From NCBI GenBank assembly GCA_963817135.1, contig CAWFNG010000018.1, positions 62,001-126,000 of the forward strand: a stretch of DNA of 64,000 bases, given 5' to 3'. The notes under the pieces are model-generated. The model did not search any database. It saw only the letters and a list, made by a program, of their open reading frames with translations, and was not told the DNA's origin. A program made the translations under genes and the position numbers. This DNA is from VAZQ01 sp963817135. Its GTDB lineage: Bacteria; Pseudomonadota; Alphaproteobacteria; Rhizobiales; Xanthobacteraceae. The first letter of the stretch is position 1. The number at the start of each line of letters is the position of its first letter. This document shows positions 1 to 7,865 of this stretch, in pieces.

Positions 1-322
1 GCCCGGAGCCATAGGTCTCGTGGCGTGTCTCACCCGGAGCATAGGTGTATTCCACCGTGGTGCCGTCGTGCACGTGCTGGCGCCCGCGGCCGCCGGTGAC
101 CGAGGTCCAGAAATAGTCAAGCACATGGCGGTGAAACCCGATGCGCTCGCCCGGTTTGAGCCGGATCATCCAGACCCGAACGCGGTCGTCCTCGGACAGG
201 AGAGTGTTGCCGACGCAGGGATTGGGATTTCGCTTCTCGCGTTCGAATTCGGCTGCGATTTCAGGTGGCCACGCGGAGCGTTGCGAGCTTTCCGCTTGTT
301 TGTCGAGCATTGTCAGGGCCAT
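1..322 (-). CDS. Cupin-fold protein, cut by the window edge
   Basis: The minus strand reads openly from an ATG at 322 to the window start, about 107 codons with no stop, so the C-terminus lies outside. The visible protein has an acidic and basic N-terminus, then a beta-rich stretch with GERIGFHRHVLDY and GRQHVHDG, histidine spacing typical of a small cupin barrel that binds a metal. It is divergent from the flavin monooxygenase at 373, with about 50 bases between the starts, so the two probably share a promoter region and may act in the same catabolic route. Substrate is unknown. Confidence 0.7.
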   Translation of the reverse strand, partial: MALTMLDKQAESSQRSAWPPEIAAEFEREKRNPNPCVGNTLLSEDDRVRVWMIRLKPGERIGFHRHVLDYFWTSVTGGRGRQHVHDGTTVEYTYAPGETRHETYGSG

Positions 323-372
323 GGCGTTCCTCCGTATCCGGTTTGATATATAGCAGGTTTTTCGCGCGGAAA

Positions 373-1602
373 ATGCCGGGATTGAGCCAATTGCGCAACG
401 GGCTGCGAGCGCTGGTGGTCGGCGGCTCGATGAGCGGTCTGCTCGCGGGCCTGCTGCTTCGCCGTGCCGGTTGGCAAGTCGAAATCTACGAGCGGGTGGA
501 GAGCGAGCTTGCCGGGCGCGGCGCCGGTATTGTCGCCCAGCCGGACCTGATCGAGCGATTGCGCAGCCTCGGCATCGGTACAGCAGCTCTCGGCGTCGAG
601 ATGACGACCCGAAAAATTCTCGACGGCTCGGGAAAACTGGCCGCCGAGCTGCGATGCCCGCAGGTCCTCACCGCCTGGGAGCGGGTTTATCGAGCGTTGC
701 GGGACGCGTTTCCGCCTGAGCATTATCACCGCGGCGAGGCGGTCACTCGGGTCACGCAAAACCAATCGACGGTGGCCGCGCATTTCGCGAACGGGCAAGC
801 GCGTGAGGCCGAGCTCCTTGTCGGCGCCGACGGATTGCGTTCGACCATTCGCCAACAATGTTTGCCAAGCGCGCTGCCGCTTTATGCAGGCTATGTCGCC
901 TGGCGGGCGCTCATTCCGGAGGCGGCGTTTTCCTCGACCATCCATCGCGAGCTGTTCGAGTTCATGACCTTCTATTTGCCGCCGGGCGAGCAATTCCTTG
1001 GGTATCCGGTGGCCGGGCCGGACAACGACCTGCGTCCCGGGCACCGGCGCTATAACGTCGTCTGGTATCGTCCCGCGGAAGAGGCGAGCGAGCTGCAACA
1101 GCTTCTCACCGATGCTTCCGGCATCACGCACGTGATTTCCATTCCGCCACCGCTCATTCGGCGCGATGCCATTGCCGGCATGCGTGCGGCGGCGGAGCGG
1201 CTGCTGCCGCCGCAATTCCGAACGGTGGTGGCCTTGATCGACGAGCCGATCCTGCAGCCGATCTACGACCTCGAGAGCGCGCAGATGGCGTTTGGTCGCA
1301 TCGCCATTATCGGCGATGCGGCCTTTGTCGCCCGGCCCCATGTCGCCGCCGGGGTCGCCAAGGCGGCAGACGATGCAGCCGCGCTGGCGGCTGCGCTCAA
1401 AGTCCACGACGTGGAGCACGCGTTGCGGCAATTTGCGTCCGAGCGGCTTCCAGTCGGGCGACGCATAATCGAGCGGGCACGCCATCTCGGCGCTTATTTG
1501 CAGGCGACGCAAACGAGCGAGGAACGGGCCCGCTCGCAACGGCACGGCATTCCCCAGGCCGTATTGGCCGAGACGGCGGTTCTCGACTTTCTGCGGGGGT
1601 GA
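373..1602 (+). CDS. FAD-dependent monooxygenase, 2,6-dihydroxypyridine 3-monooxygenase-like
   Basis: A class A flavoprotein hydroxylase of 409 residues. The N-terminal Rossmann motif VVGGSMSGLLAG binds the ADP part of FAD, LLVGADGLRSTIR is the central DG motif, and IIGDAAFVARPHVAAG near residue 310 is the GD motif contacting the flavin ribityl chain. GRGAGIVAQPDLIE and YAGYVAWRALIPE match the 2,6-dihydroxypyridine hydroxylase branch as I recall it, which hydroxylates a pyridine ring in nicotine or nicotinate breakdown. The ATG at 373 starts just before the Rossmann fold; upstream ATGs only add poorly conserved residues. It converges on the cytochrome c gene with a five-base gap. The exact substrate is inferred. 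Confidence 0.85.
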   Translation: MPGLSQLRNGLRALVVGGSMSGLLAGLLLRRAGWQVEIYERVESELAGRGAGIVAQPDLIERLRSLGIGTAALGVEMTTRKILDGSGKLAAELRCPQVLTAWERVYRALRDAFPPEHYHRGEAVTRVTQNQSTVAAHFANGQAREAELLVGADGLRSTIRQQCLPSALPLYAGYVAWRALIPEAAFSSTIHRELFEFMTFYLPPGEQFLGYPVAGPDNDLRPGHRRYNVVWYRPAEEASELQQLLTDASGITHVISIPPPLIRRDAIAGMRAAAERLLPPQFRTVVALIDEPILQPIYDLESAQMAFGRIAIIGDAAFVARPHVAAGVAKAADDAAALAAALKVHDVEHALRQFASERLPVGRRIIERARHLGAYLQATQTSEERARSQRHGIPQAVLAETAVLDFLRG

Positions 1603-1607
1603 TTAGC

Positions 1608-2501
1608 TCACTCCAGCGGCGGCACGGTGCGCAGCCAGGCGACGATGTCGTTGAGATCGGCATCGGTCATCCGGGCGTAGAAGGTGTAAGCCATGGGCGG
1701 CTTGAGCGGAGTGCCGTCGCGGCGGACTGCCTGGGTGATTGCGCGCTTGATCTCACCATCGGTCCAAGCGCCGATCCCCTTTTCCTTATGCGAAGTGATG
1801 TTCGGCGCAACCGATCCCTGCCAGCTCGCGGGATATCCCTGCACCAGGGTGGGTCCAAACGGCCGGCCGCCTTTGCCCAATCCGTGCTGGAAGTCGGAAA
1901 CGCCCCGGGACCACGCCGAATGACACTCCATGCAATGGCCGATGGTCGCGAGATAAGCGCCGCGCCGCACCGGATCGGCCATGTCGCCTTGCGTGAACCC
2001 CTTTTCCGCATCGGGATATGCATCGCGATGGACGGGTAATTTGTATTCCGGGGTTTTGACTGCATTGCGCAGCGGCTTGACCGCACGCAGGTAGGCGACG
2101 ACCGCATCGAGATCGCGCGGCAGGAGCGCCTTGTAGAACCCCGCTGGCATAACGGCCGCGAGCGGCGTACCGGCGAGCCGACCGTGGTTGGGACGTGATC
2201 CGTCAATCAAGGCGCGCTTGATCTCATCATCGCTCCAGTCGCCGATGCCGGTCTCGCGATCAGGCGTGATGTTGGCGGCGACTGCACTGAAAGCCGGGGT
2301 CGTAATGGAGAGACCTCCGGAGAATTCCTCGGCCCCAATTGGTTGCCCGCTCGCATCCTTGGGCGTGTGGCAATTGCCACAGGCCATGATGCTGTTGACG
2401 AGGTAGTTTCCGCGTTCCAGCGGTGTTTGCGCCATCGCCGGGCAGAGCGATCCGAGCAGCATGAGGAAGCCTGGCAAGAGGATTTGCGCGGCGATGCCCA
2501 T
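1608..2501 (-). CDS. Dihaem c-type cytochrome
   Basis: A 297-residue exported cytochrome c with a signal peptide ending near AMAQ and two haem attachment sites, CGNCH and CMECH, each opening one cytochrome c domain. Such subunits pass electrons from periplasmic or membrane dehydrogenases, including molybdenum hydroxylases of the isoquinoline and nicotinate type, to the respiratory chain. The ATG at 2501 is chosen because a GGAGGT site lies just before it; a TTG at 2519 would place that site inside the coding region. An IorAB-type hydroxylase lies at 17.5-20.2 kb and could be a partner, but this is inference from co-location only. Confidence 0.85.
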   Translation of the reverse strand: MGIAAQILLPGFLMLLGSLCPAMAQTPLERGNYLVNSIMACGNCHTPKDASGQPIGAEEFSGGLSITTPAFSAVAANITPDRETGIGDWSDDEIKRALIDGSRPNHGRLAGTPLAAVMPAGFYKALLPRDLDAVVAYLRAVKPLRNAVKTPEYKLPVHRDAYPDAEKGFTQGDMADPVRRGAYLATIGHCMECHSAWSRGVSDFQHGLGKGGRPFGPTLVQGYPASWQGSVAPNITSHKEKGIGAWTDGEIKRAITQAVRRDGTPLKPPMAYTFYARMTDADLNDIVAWLRTVPPLE

Positions 2502-2524
2502 ATTACCTCCTTCGTGCAACTTAC

Positions 2525-2562
2525 GTAGCCCGGATTTACGCTCTTCGCGAAAACCGGGCTAC
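2525..2562. repeat. Short palindrome with GTAGCCCGG arms
   Basis: An inverted repeat with 9-base perfect arms, GTAGCCCGG at 2525 and CCGGGCTAC at 2554, separated by about 20 bases. The TAG stop of the WbuC-like gene lies inside the right arm. The pair is of the dispersed intergenic type common in Bradyrhizobium relatives. It could also form a stem at the 3' end of the upstream transcript. Confidence 0.6.
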
Positions 2563-3056
2563 CGCTCCTCGCCATCCCATCGTGTGCCGAGCGCTGCGCT
2601 GCCGGCCCAGTTGATGAACGCGGGCGCACGCGCATCGCCTTCCGGCGGCGCCCACTGCGCAAACTCGTTGGGCCTATAAGGGCCCGGCTTTATTTCCATC
2701 ACTGCCGTGGCTGCATCGAGCACAATGAAGCCGTGCCAGGCACCGATTGGTATCTGCGCGACCGGCGCGGCAGTGCTCATTTCATCCCGCGCAAGCAGCT
2801 GTCCGTCCGCGCTGAAACTCAAGAGCATGCCGCGGCCCTGCTGCAGCACCAGCATTTCCCACTGCTGTGAATGGTGATGCGGGCGCACATAGCTTCCGGG
2901 CTGCAGCACGATCAGCAAGCGCTGCACCTGATCGTGCGGGCCATCGTGCAGAAGGAGGTGAACGCGCTTGCGGGGCGAGTTTGCCGCCTCGTGCGCCATT
3001 CGCGCGATCGCGCGCGCCTCGATGACATGAATTTGTCCGGGTTCAATCGTGTTCAT
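2559..3056 (-). CDS. WbuC-family cupin metalloprotein
   Basis: A 165-residue cupin. The pattern RVHLLLHDGPHDQVQRLL, PGSYVRPHHHSQQWEM, IPIGAWHGF and KPGPYRPNEFAQWAP follows the WbuC-type cupin family, with the HHH cluster and the WH histidine as likely metal ligands. Its ATG overlaps the stop of the upstream dehydrogenase gene (3053-3056, ATGA), so the two are translationally coupled and probably act on the same small-molecule route. WbuC proteins are found in sugar and cell-envelope loci but their reaction is not settled, and none is assigned here. Confidence 0.8.
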   Translation of the reverse strand: MNTIEPGQIHVIEARAIARMAHEAANSPRKRVHLLLHDGPHDQVQRLLIVLQPGSYVRPHHHSQQWEMLVLQQGRGMLLSFSADGQLLARDEMSTAAPVAQIPIGAWHGFIVLDAATAVMEIKPGPYRPNEFAQWAPPEGDARAPAFINWAGSAALGTRWDGEER

Positions 3057-3973
3057 CGCTTGCTGCGGACAGGCTTTCGCGTTCGCCGCTGTGGTTTGCG
3101 GCGCACGCCGGCTGCCTTCTCCAGGACGGCACAGACCGCGGCAGTGTCGTGTTCCGCATGGCCTTTCTTCAAGGCCTTGTCGTAAATGGGGACCGTCGCG
3201 TCAAACATCGGTGTCGGGCAATGGAGCTGGCGCGCAAATCGCTCGATCACCGCCATGTCCTTCTGCCAGAGCGATACCTTCATGCTGGCTTCATCGTAAC
3301 GGTTCTCGACCATCATCGGGGCACGCAGCTCGAACACGCGCGAATTGCCCGCGCCGGTCGTGATCATGTCGAACACGGTCTGCGGATCAAGACCCGCCTT
3401 GAGCCCAAGCACCATCGCCTCGGCGCTCGCAACGTTGTGGATCGCAACCAGAAGGTTGGCGACGTATTTCATGCGGCTGCCGTTGCCAAAGGCACCGAGG
3501 TCATGCGCTGCCCGCGCAAAACCCGCAAACAAGCGGCGCAGCTTGCGGATCGATTTGCCCGGTCCGCTCGCGTAGATCACCAGATCCTTGCTTCTCGCCT
3601 GGGCGCCGGTGCCGCTGACGGGGCAATCGAGCATGATGTGCCCGTGTGCGCGCAAGGCGCGCTCCGCCTTGAGCTTGTCTTCCAGCGTGAAAGTGCTCGC
3701 CTCTATGATGACGCGTTGCGGAAGCTTCGCTGCAACCAGCGCTTGCACGGTTGCATGCAGCGCCGCCGGGTTTGGCAGGCTGGTGATGATGGTCGACGCG
3801 CCGCGGCCGACCGCGGCTGCGTCGGAGGCGATCTCGACGCCCGCTCGCGCCATTGCGCGCCGGCGCGCCGGGTCGATATCGAAACCGATGACGCGCCAGC
3901 CCGACTGCACCAGGTTCTTGGCGAATGCCCCGCCCATGATTCCCATTCCAACGATACCGACCGCATTCGCCAT
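3053..3973 (-). CDS. Beta-hydroxyacid dehydrogenase (3-hydroxyisobutyrate dehydrogenase family)
   Basis: A 306-residue NAD(P)-dependent oxidoreductase. The N-terminal Rossmann motif is VGIVGMGIMGGAFAKNL, the substrate-binding signature is LDCPVSGTGAQARS, and the catalytic lysine lies in SRMKYVANLLVAI. The family oxidises or reduces small beta-hydroxyacids, for example tartronate semialdehyde or 3-hydroxyisobutyrate. The ATG at 3973 has a GGAGG site six bases upstream and starts directly at the Rossmann strand. It is the first gene of a two-gene unit with the WbuC-like cupin. A C-terminal basic tail (KPQRRTRKPVRSKR) extends past the usual family end. Confidence 0.85.
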   Translation of the reverse strand: MANAVGIVGMGIMGGAFAKNLVQSGWRVIGFDIDPARRRAMARAGVEIASDAAAVGRGASTIITSLPNPAALHATVQALVAAKLPQRVIIEASTFTLEDKLKAERALRAHGHIMLDCPVSGTGAQARSKDLVIYASGPGKSIRKLRRLFAGFARAAHDLGAFGNGSRMKYVANLLVAIHNVASAEAMVLGLKAGLDPQTVFDMITTGAGNSRVFELRAPMMVENRYDEASMKVSLWQKDMAVIERFARQLHCPTPMFDATVPIYDKALKKGHAEHDTAAVCAVLEKAAGVRRKPQRRTRKPVRSKR

Positions 3974-4054
3974 CCCAAGCCTCCGCTCTTTCTGATTCTT
4001 TGCGCGCCAGACGCTACACATCGCATGCAGCGCTATTCAAGTTGAATATGTCTC

Positions 4055-4159
4055 GTAGGGTGGGCAAAATCGTCAGTCGTAAGCCTCTCCGCGTGGGCAC
4101 GGCGCACGCACGATTTTGCCCACGCGGAGAGTCCTCAAACGCGCCTTTGCCCACCCTAC
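4055..4159. repeat. Dispersed palindrome (GTAGGGTGGGCAAA type)
   Basis: Outer arms GTAGGGTGGGCAAA and TTTGCCCACCCTAC are perfect complements and enclose a second complementary pair, CTCTCCGCGTGGGCA and TGCCCACGCGGAGAG. The nested inverted repeat fills the gap between two divergent dehydrogenase genes. It resembles the REP-like palindromes common in Bradyrhizobium-type genomes. It contains no coding frame. Confidence 0.75.
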
Positions 4160-4177
4160 AAGATCGGAGAAAGGGAA

Positions 4178-5065
4178 ATGCAGCTTGGCGTCGCCGGCAT
4201 CGGCAAGATGGGAGCTGCCATTGCGCAACGACTCATCGAAGTCGGGCATCAGCTTACGGTGTGGAACCGCTCGCCCGACAAGGCGCAGCCGCTTGCAAAG
4301 CTTGGTGCTGCCATGGCAGCAAGCCCAAGCGAGCTTGCCGCAAAATCGGAAATGGTCATCACCATCCTCACCAATGCTGCCGCGATCGATCAAGTCTATG
4401 GCGGCGCCTCCGGCCTGCTCGCCGGCGACGTTGCGGGCAAGCTGTTCATTGAGATGAGCACGGTCGAGCCGGATGCGGAGAAGGCTTTGGCGGAAAAAGT
4501 ACGCGCGCGCGGCGCCGCTTTGGTGGAGTGTCCGGTCGGCGGCTCGACCGGTCCGGCGCGGCAAGGCAAGCTGATCGGCTTGATGGGAGCGGAGACCGCC
4601 GATGCGGCGCGCGCAAAGCCGATCCTCGATCAGCTTTGCCGCAGGCTCGAACATTGCGGGCCGGTGGGCGCAGGCTCCGTCATGAAGCTCACCATCAACA
4701 TGCCACTCATGATCTATTGGCAGGCTTTGGGCGAGGCGCTTGCACTCTGTCGTCCGCTGGGGCTTGATCCCGCGCGCGTCATGGACCTGTTGTCGGACAC
4801 TTCGGGCGGCCCCAACGTGCTGAAGGTACGCGGGCCGGCGGTCGCCGATATGCTCAAGGGAGCGCCTGCCGGGCCGGTCACCTTCGACATCGACAGCGCC
4901 ATCAAGGACCTTCGTACCATGGCGGCCGTAGGACATGGTCGCGGCGTCGCATTGCCGCTCGTCGAGAGAACCCTTGCCTGTTACGAGGAGGCGCGCAACA
5001 GATGCTCCGGAAGCGCAGAAGTGTCAGCGGTGTCGGTCTACTGGGCCAACCGTGCCGAGAAATGA
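4178..5065 (+). CDS. NAD(P)-dependent beta-hydroxyacid dehydrogenase
   Basis: A 295-residue enzyme of the same superfamily as the gene at 3053 but diverged from it. It has the Rossmann motif GVAGIGKMGAAIAQRL, the NADP-type WNRSPDKA loop, the substrate signature VECPVGGSTGPARQGKL and the catalytic lysine in GAGSVMKLTIN. The arginine in WNRSP suggests NADP preference, which is a family rule of thumb. It starts at an ATG after GGAGAAAGGG and is followed 21 bases later by the GlcG/HbpS gene, so the two likely form an operon. Substrate is unknown. Confidence 0.85.
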   Translation: MQLGVAGIGKMGAAIAQRLIEVGHQLTVWNRSPDKAQPLAKLGAAMAASPSELAAKSEMVITILTNAAAIDQVYGGASGLLAGDVAGKLFIEMSTVEPDAEKALAEKVRARGAALVECPVGGSTGPARQGKLIGLMGAETADAARAKPILDQLCRRLEHCGPVGAGSVMKLTINMPLMIYWQALGEALALCRPLGLDPARVMDLLSDTSGGPNVLKVRGPAVADMLKGAPAGPVTFDIDSAIKDLRTMAAVGHGRGVALPLVERTLACYEEARNRCSGSAEVSAVSVYWANRAEK

Positions 5066-5086
5066 GCGCTCACTAAAGGAGGTGCC

Positions 5087-5530
5087 ATGTCAGTCGTCAC
5101 GCTTTTGCAGGCGTCGACCATAGTCGATACCGCGCTCAAGAAAGGCCGGGAAACGAACTGCGCGCCGCTCACCGTGGCTGTGCTCGATGCCGGTGGGCAT
5201 CTCGTCGCTTTCAAGCGCGAGGACAAATCCGGACTGCTGCGCTTCGATATCGCGTTCGGCAAAGCATGGGGGGCGCTCGGCATGGGCTTCGGCTCGCGTA
5301 CTCTAGCCGCGCGGGCCGCCAAGACGCCGATGTTCTTCACGGCACTTGCCGCGGCGAGCGAAGGGCGCATGGTCACCAACCCGGGCGGCGTGCTGATCAG
5401 AACCGCCGCGGGCGACATCATCGGTGCCGTGGGCATTTCGGGAGATACGTCCGATCGCGATGAAGCCTGCGCCATTGCCGGCATCGAGGCTGCCGGGCTC
5501 AAGGCCGATCCCGGCCAGGATGCAAGCTGA
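5087..5530 (+). CDS. GlcG/HbpS family protein
   Basis: A 147-residue single-domain protein. The features VAVLDAGGHLVAFKRED, KSGLLRFDIAFGKAW and GDIIGAVGISGDTSDRDE are those of the GlcG/HbpS (DUF336) fold, whose members include haem-binding and corrinoid-linked proteins. A strong AAAGGAGG site precedes the ATG at 5087. It follows the dehydrogenase with a 21-base gap, a common arrangement for DUF336 proteins in small catabolic operons. No signal peptide is visible, so it is probably cytoplasmic. Confidence 0.8.
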   Translation: MSVVTLLQASTIVDTALKKGRETNCAPLTVAVLDAGGHLVAFKREDKSGLLRFDIAFGKAWGALGMGFGSRTLAARAAKTPMFFTALAAASEGRMVTNPGGVLIRTAAGDIIGAVGISGDTSDRDEACAIAGIEAAGLKADPGQDAS

Positions 5531-5531
5531 T

Positions 5532-5564
5532 CGGCCGCGCAGCCTAGTTCGCGCGGCCGGACTT
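5532..5564 (+). terminator. Intrinsic terminator after the GlcG/HbpS gene
   Basis: A 9-base perfect GC stem (CGGCCGCGC with GCGCGGCCG) around a 10-base loop starts two bases after the stop at 5530 and is followed by a short T run (CTTTTC). The T tract is weak but position and strand fit termination of the dehydrogenase-GlcG unit. It sits between two converging genes and may serve both. Confidence 0.6.
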
Positions 5565-5573
5565 TTCAGACTG

Positions 5574-5957
5574 CTATGCCTTGAGACTTTCGGGCACTTT
5601 GCCCCCGCTCTCGGCAAGCTTGGTCATGACCTGCTTGTGCAGCCAGACATTCATCTCTGCCGAGCCGTCGAGCGCACCCGTATAGCCCAGTTCCTGCGCC
5701 AATTGCTTGCGCGCGCTCAAGCTGCTGTCGAGGTTGAGCAGTTTCATGAGATCGACGATCGATTGCTGCCAATTGTATTGTTCCCGCTGTGCGGCGGCGA
5801 GCTTGCCTATCATTCCGTCGACTTCGGCCTTGGTCATCGGCGTTGATTTGCCGCCGGTGGTCGAACCTGGTGCCGCGGAAGTCCCCGTCACTGCGGACGT
5901 CGTCGCGGAACTCGAATGCCCGAAAATCGCGGATGCAATCTTGCCGAAAATGCTCAT
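5574..5957 (-). CDS. DUF3597 family protein
   Basis: A 127-residue protein beginning MSIFGKIASAIFG, followed by a serine, threonine and glycine-rich linker (residues 15-40) and a helical domain with VDGMIGKLAAAQREQYNW, SIVDLMKLLNLDSSLSAR and LAQELGYTGALDGSAEMN, the DUF3597 signature. The ATG at 5957 has TAAGGAG upstream; the reading frame continues upstream only because it runs into the repeat at 6034. Function is unknown; its domain resembles small peptidoglycan- or stress-linked proteins such as YidB, and a YidB-like gene lies 1 kb away. Confidence 0.85.
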   Translation of the reverse strand: MSIFGKIASAIFGHSSSATTSAVTGTSAAPGSTTGGKSTPMTKAEVDGMIGKLAAAQREQYNWQQSIVDLMKLLNLDSSLSARKQLAQELGYTGALDGSAEMNVWLHKQVMTKLAESGGKVPESLKA

Positions 5958-6033
5958 GTTTTTCTCCTTAAACTCCGGGTGCCGCGCCAAGATTGAACCT
6001 TTAATGTCGGGCTGACAACAGCTAACCAATGCC

Positions 6034-6200
6034 ACTAGTGGTCCGATTCCGAAGTTCGCCACCACTCGGGGCACCTTCAGATGCGAACTTCGGAATCTAA
6101 GGACCACTAGTAACTCTATGATTTCTAGTGCGGTTTTGAATTTGAAGTTCCTAAACGAGCTTGCGGCCTGTTATGATAGGAACTTTAAATTCCGCACTAG
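6034..6200. repeat. Twin-hairpin element, type I (GAAGTTC core), forward
   Basis: Two large palindromes in tandem. Hairpin P1 (6035-6110) has arms that open with CTAGTGGTCC and contain CCGAAGTTCGC opposite GCGAACTTCGG. Hairpin P2 (6125-6200) has CTAGTGCGG outer arms and TTTGAAGTTCCTA opposite TAGGAACTTTAAA. A spacer of 14 bases (TAACTCTATGATTT) separates them. Both hairpins carry the GAAGTTC heptamer. Related copies are at 7701, 10915 and, inverted, at 17294. Confidence 0.9.
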
Positions 6201-6358
6201 TGGCGATTTGACGTTCCTATCAGCATTGCCGAGTCATTCATAGGAACGTCAAATCCAAAGCCACACTAGAATCAGATAGTTGCTAGTGTCCCTTTGGTTC
6301 CGACGTTCGCATGCGAGGGTGCTGCAAAGTGATACGAACGTCGGAACCGGGACACTAG
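6197..6358. repeat. Twin-hairpin element, type II (GACGTTC core)
   Basis: Hairpin P3 (6197-6269) has TTTGACGTTCCTA opposite TAGGAACGTCAAA; hairpin P4 (6283-6358) has CCGACGTTCG opposite CGAACGTCGG. The 13-base spacer AATCAGATAGTTG matches the reverse complement of the type I spacer. P3 shares CACTAGTG with the end of the preceding type I element, so the two units abut head to tail. A second type II copy is at 62657. Confidence 0.9.
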
Positions 6359-6577
6359 TGTCGCATGGCTGATGTGTTGGCAGCGCTCAACGCGACCGCA
6401 TTTCGACGGGATCAACGCGCCACTCTTGCCATACCATCTTGAAAGGTCTCAATAAAACAACGCTCTGTTCGCACCCTTCGCCGAAGGGTATTTCATTTTT
6501 GTGACATCCATCGCAATTCCAAACCTGTCCTCACTGCGCTATCCTTTCGATTGCCGAGCTGAATGCGGGAGGTTGTT

Positions 6578-6892
6578 GTGTCTAACATCATCTGGATCAT
6601 CGTGATCGGTTTCATTGCCGGACTTATTGCTCGCGTTCTTTCGCCGGGTTCGAATGATCCCAAGGGCTTTATCCTGACGACCGTTCTCGGAATTGCCGGC
6701 GCGTTCATTGCAACTTTCATAGGTCAGACCATCGGTTGGTATCGACTTGACCAAGGCGCGGGTCTCATCGGCGCAACGGTTGGCGCGCTGGTCATTTTGT
6801 TCATTTGGAATCGGCTTGTGGTTCACCACGTCATTCGCGATCCCGGGGTGCCGGGCGATCCCGGCGCAGCGCCGAAGCGGCGCTGGCTGTAA
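6578..6892 (+). CDS. GlsB/YeaQ/YmgE family membrane protein
   Basis: A 104-residue integral membrane protein with three hydrophobic segments. The motif IGFIAGLIARVLSPG near the N-terminus and GIAGAFIATFIGQTIGWY in the middle are the transglycosylase-associated (GlsB/YeaQ) signature. The GTG at 6578 is taken as start because GGGAGG lies six bases before it; the in-frame ATG at 6563 would place that site inside the gene. Family members are small inner-membrane proteins induced by envelope or acid stress. The C-terminal tail after residue 85 is proline-rich and basic. Confidence 0.8.
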   Translation: MSNIIWIIVIGFIAGLIARVLSPGSNDPKGFILTTVLGIAGAFIATFIGQTIGWYRLDQGAGLIGATVGALVILFIWNRLVVHHVIRDPGVPGDPGAAPKRRWL

Positions 6893-7001
6893 TCGTTGTT
6901 GGCAGTTCGCGCCAGTGGAAGGCTTGTGCGCTCCATGTAAGACGATCGGAACTTGAGGTTGGGGTGACGGGGCAATTCTGGAGACAGGACAGGAGATAAA
7001 C

Positions 7002-7670
7002 ATGGGACTTATGGACATTCTCAATGGCATGCAGAATGGCCCGCGCGGTCAACGCCAATCCACACCCACCAAAAATACCGGCGGAGGCGGTATGTCGCCC
7101 ATGATGATGGCGCTGCTCGGACTGCTCGCGTACAAGGCACTCAAAGGCAGAGGCGGTCACCCAGCCGCGCCGGATAGTCCGGGCCAGCGAGTTCCGCTTC
7201 CCTCAGGCAGTCCTTCAACCGCCGGCACTCCGGGCGGGGGGCTCGGCGATATTTTAGGTGGCCTGCTGGGGCGCAAACCGGCTGACGCACCGAGCGGCTC
7301 GCCCGGTGGCGCCCAGCCGGGCGGCAATCTGGGCAACATCCTCGCTGGCGGCCTGGGCGGCCTTCTGGGTGGCACGGCGGCCGGATCCGTACTCAGCGGC
7401 GGGCTTGGCAATCTCATCAGGGATTTGCAGCAGAGCGGCCACGGGCACGCCGTCCAATCCTGGATCGGCGATGGAGAAAACCACGATATCGCGCCGCACG
7501 ACCTCGCAAATGCATTGGGCAGCGATACGCTCGAAACACTCTGCAAAGAGACCGGTATCAGCCGCGAGGATCTGCTGGCGGGCCTTAGCCAGCATCTGCC
7601 GGATCTGGTCGATCAACTCACCCCGAATGGCCGCGTGCCGACTGAAGCGGAAGCGGCGCGATTGGTATGA
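7002..7670 (+). CDS. YidB-family (DUF937) protein
   Basis: A 222-residue protein. Residues 1-50 start MGLMDILNGM and hold a short hydrophobic helix (MMMALLGLLAYKAL); residues 55-145 are a low-complexity glycine and proline linker with repeated LGDILGGLLG and LGNILAGGLGG; residues 150-222 form the YidB domain with QSWIGDGENHDIAPHDLANALG and HLPDLVDQLTPNGRVPTEAE. AGGAGATAAAC before the ATG supports the start. A type I twin-hairpin element begins 31 bases after the stop. Function of the family is unsettled. Confidence 0.8.
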   Translation: MGLMDILNGMQNGPRGQRQSTPTKNTGGGGMSPMMMALLGLLAYKALKGRGGHPAAPDSPGQRVPLPSGSPSTAGTPGGGLGDILGGLLGRKPADAPSGSPGGAQPGGNLGNILAGGLGGLLGGTAAGSVLSGGLGNLIRDLQQSGHGHAVQSWIGDGENHDIAPHDLANALGSDTLETLCKETGISREDLLAGLSQHLPDLVDQLTPNGRVPTEAEAARLV

Positions 7671-7700
7671 GGGAGCCGCCTCGCCAGGCGCACTTCGCCA

Positions 7701-7865
7701 AGTGGTCCGATTCCGAAGTTCGCCACCACTCGCGGCACGTTCAGATGCGAACTTCGGAATCTAAGGACCACTAACAACTCTATGATTTCTAGTGCGGTTT
7801 TTGAATTTGAAGTTCCTAAACGAGCTTGCGGCCAGTTATGATAGGAATTCAAATTCACCGCATAG
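7701..7865. repeat. Twin-hairpin element, type I, forward copy
   Basis: Near-identical to 6034-6200, including loop sequences and the ACTCTATGATTT spacer. P1 spans 7701-7773 and has lost its left CTAG end; P2 spans 7789-7865 and its 3' arm is slightly degraded (TAGGAATTCAAATTCACCG). It lies 31 bases downstream of the YidB gene stop, in the 3' untranslated position. Confidence 0.85.

Noticed and set aside
313..1545. Long minus-strand open frame opposite the flavin monooxygenase
   Set aside because: High-GC antisense shadow; the plus strand has all FAD motifs.
5958..6107. An N-terminal extension of the DUF3597 protein reaching into the repeat
   Set aside because: The AAGGAG site and the family start MSIFGKIA place the start at 5957; the extension is repeat sequence.
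6034..6358. CRISPR array
   Set aside because: The repeats are large palindromes with conserved loops and there are no unique spacers of constant length or cas genes.
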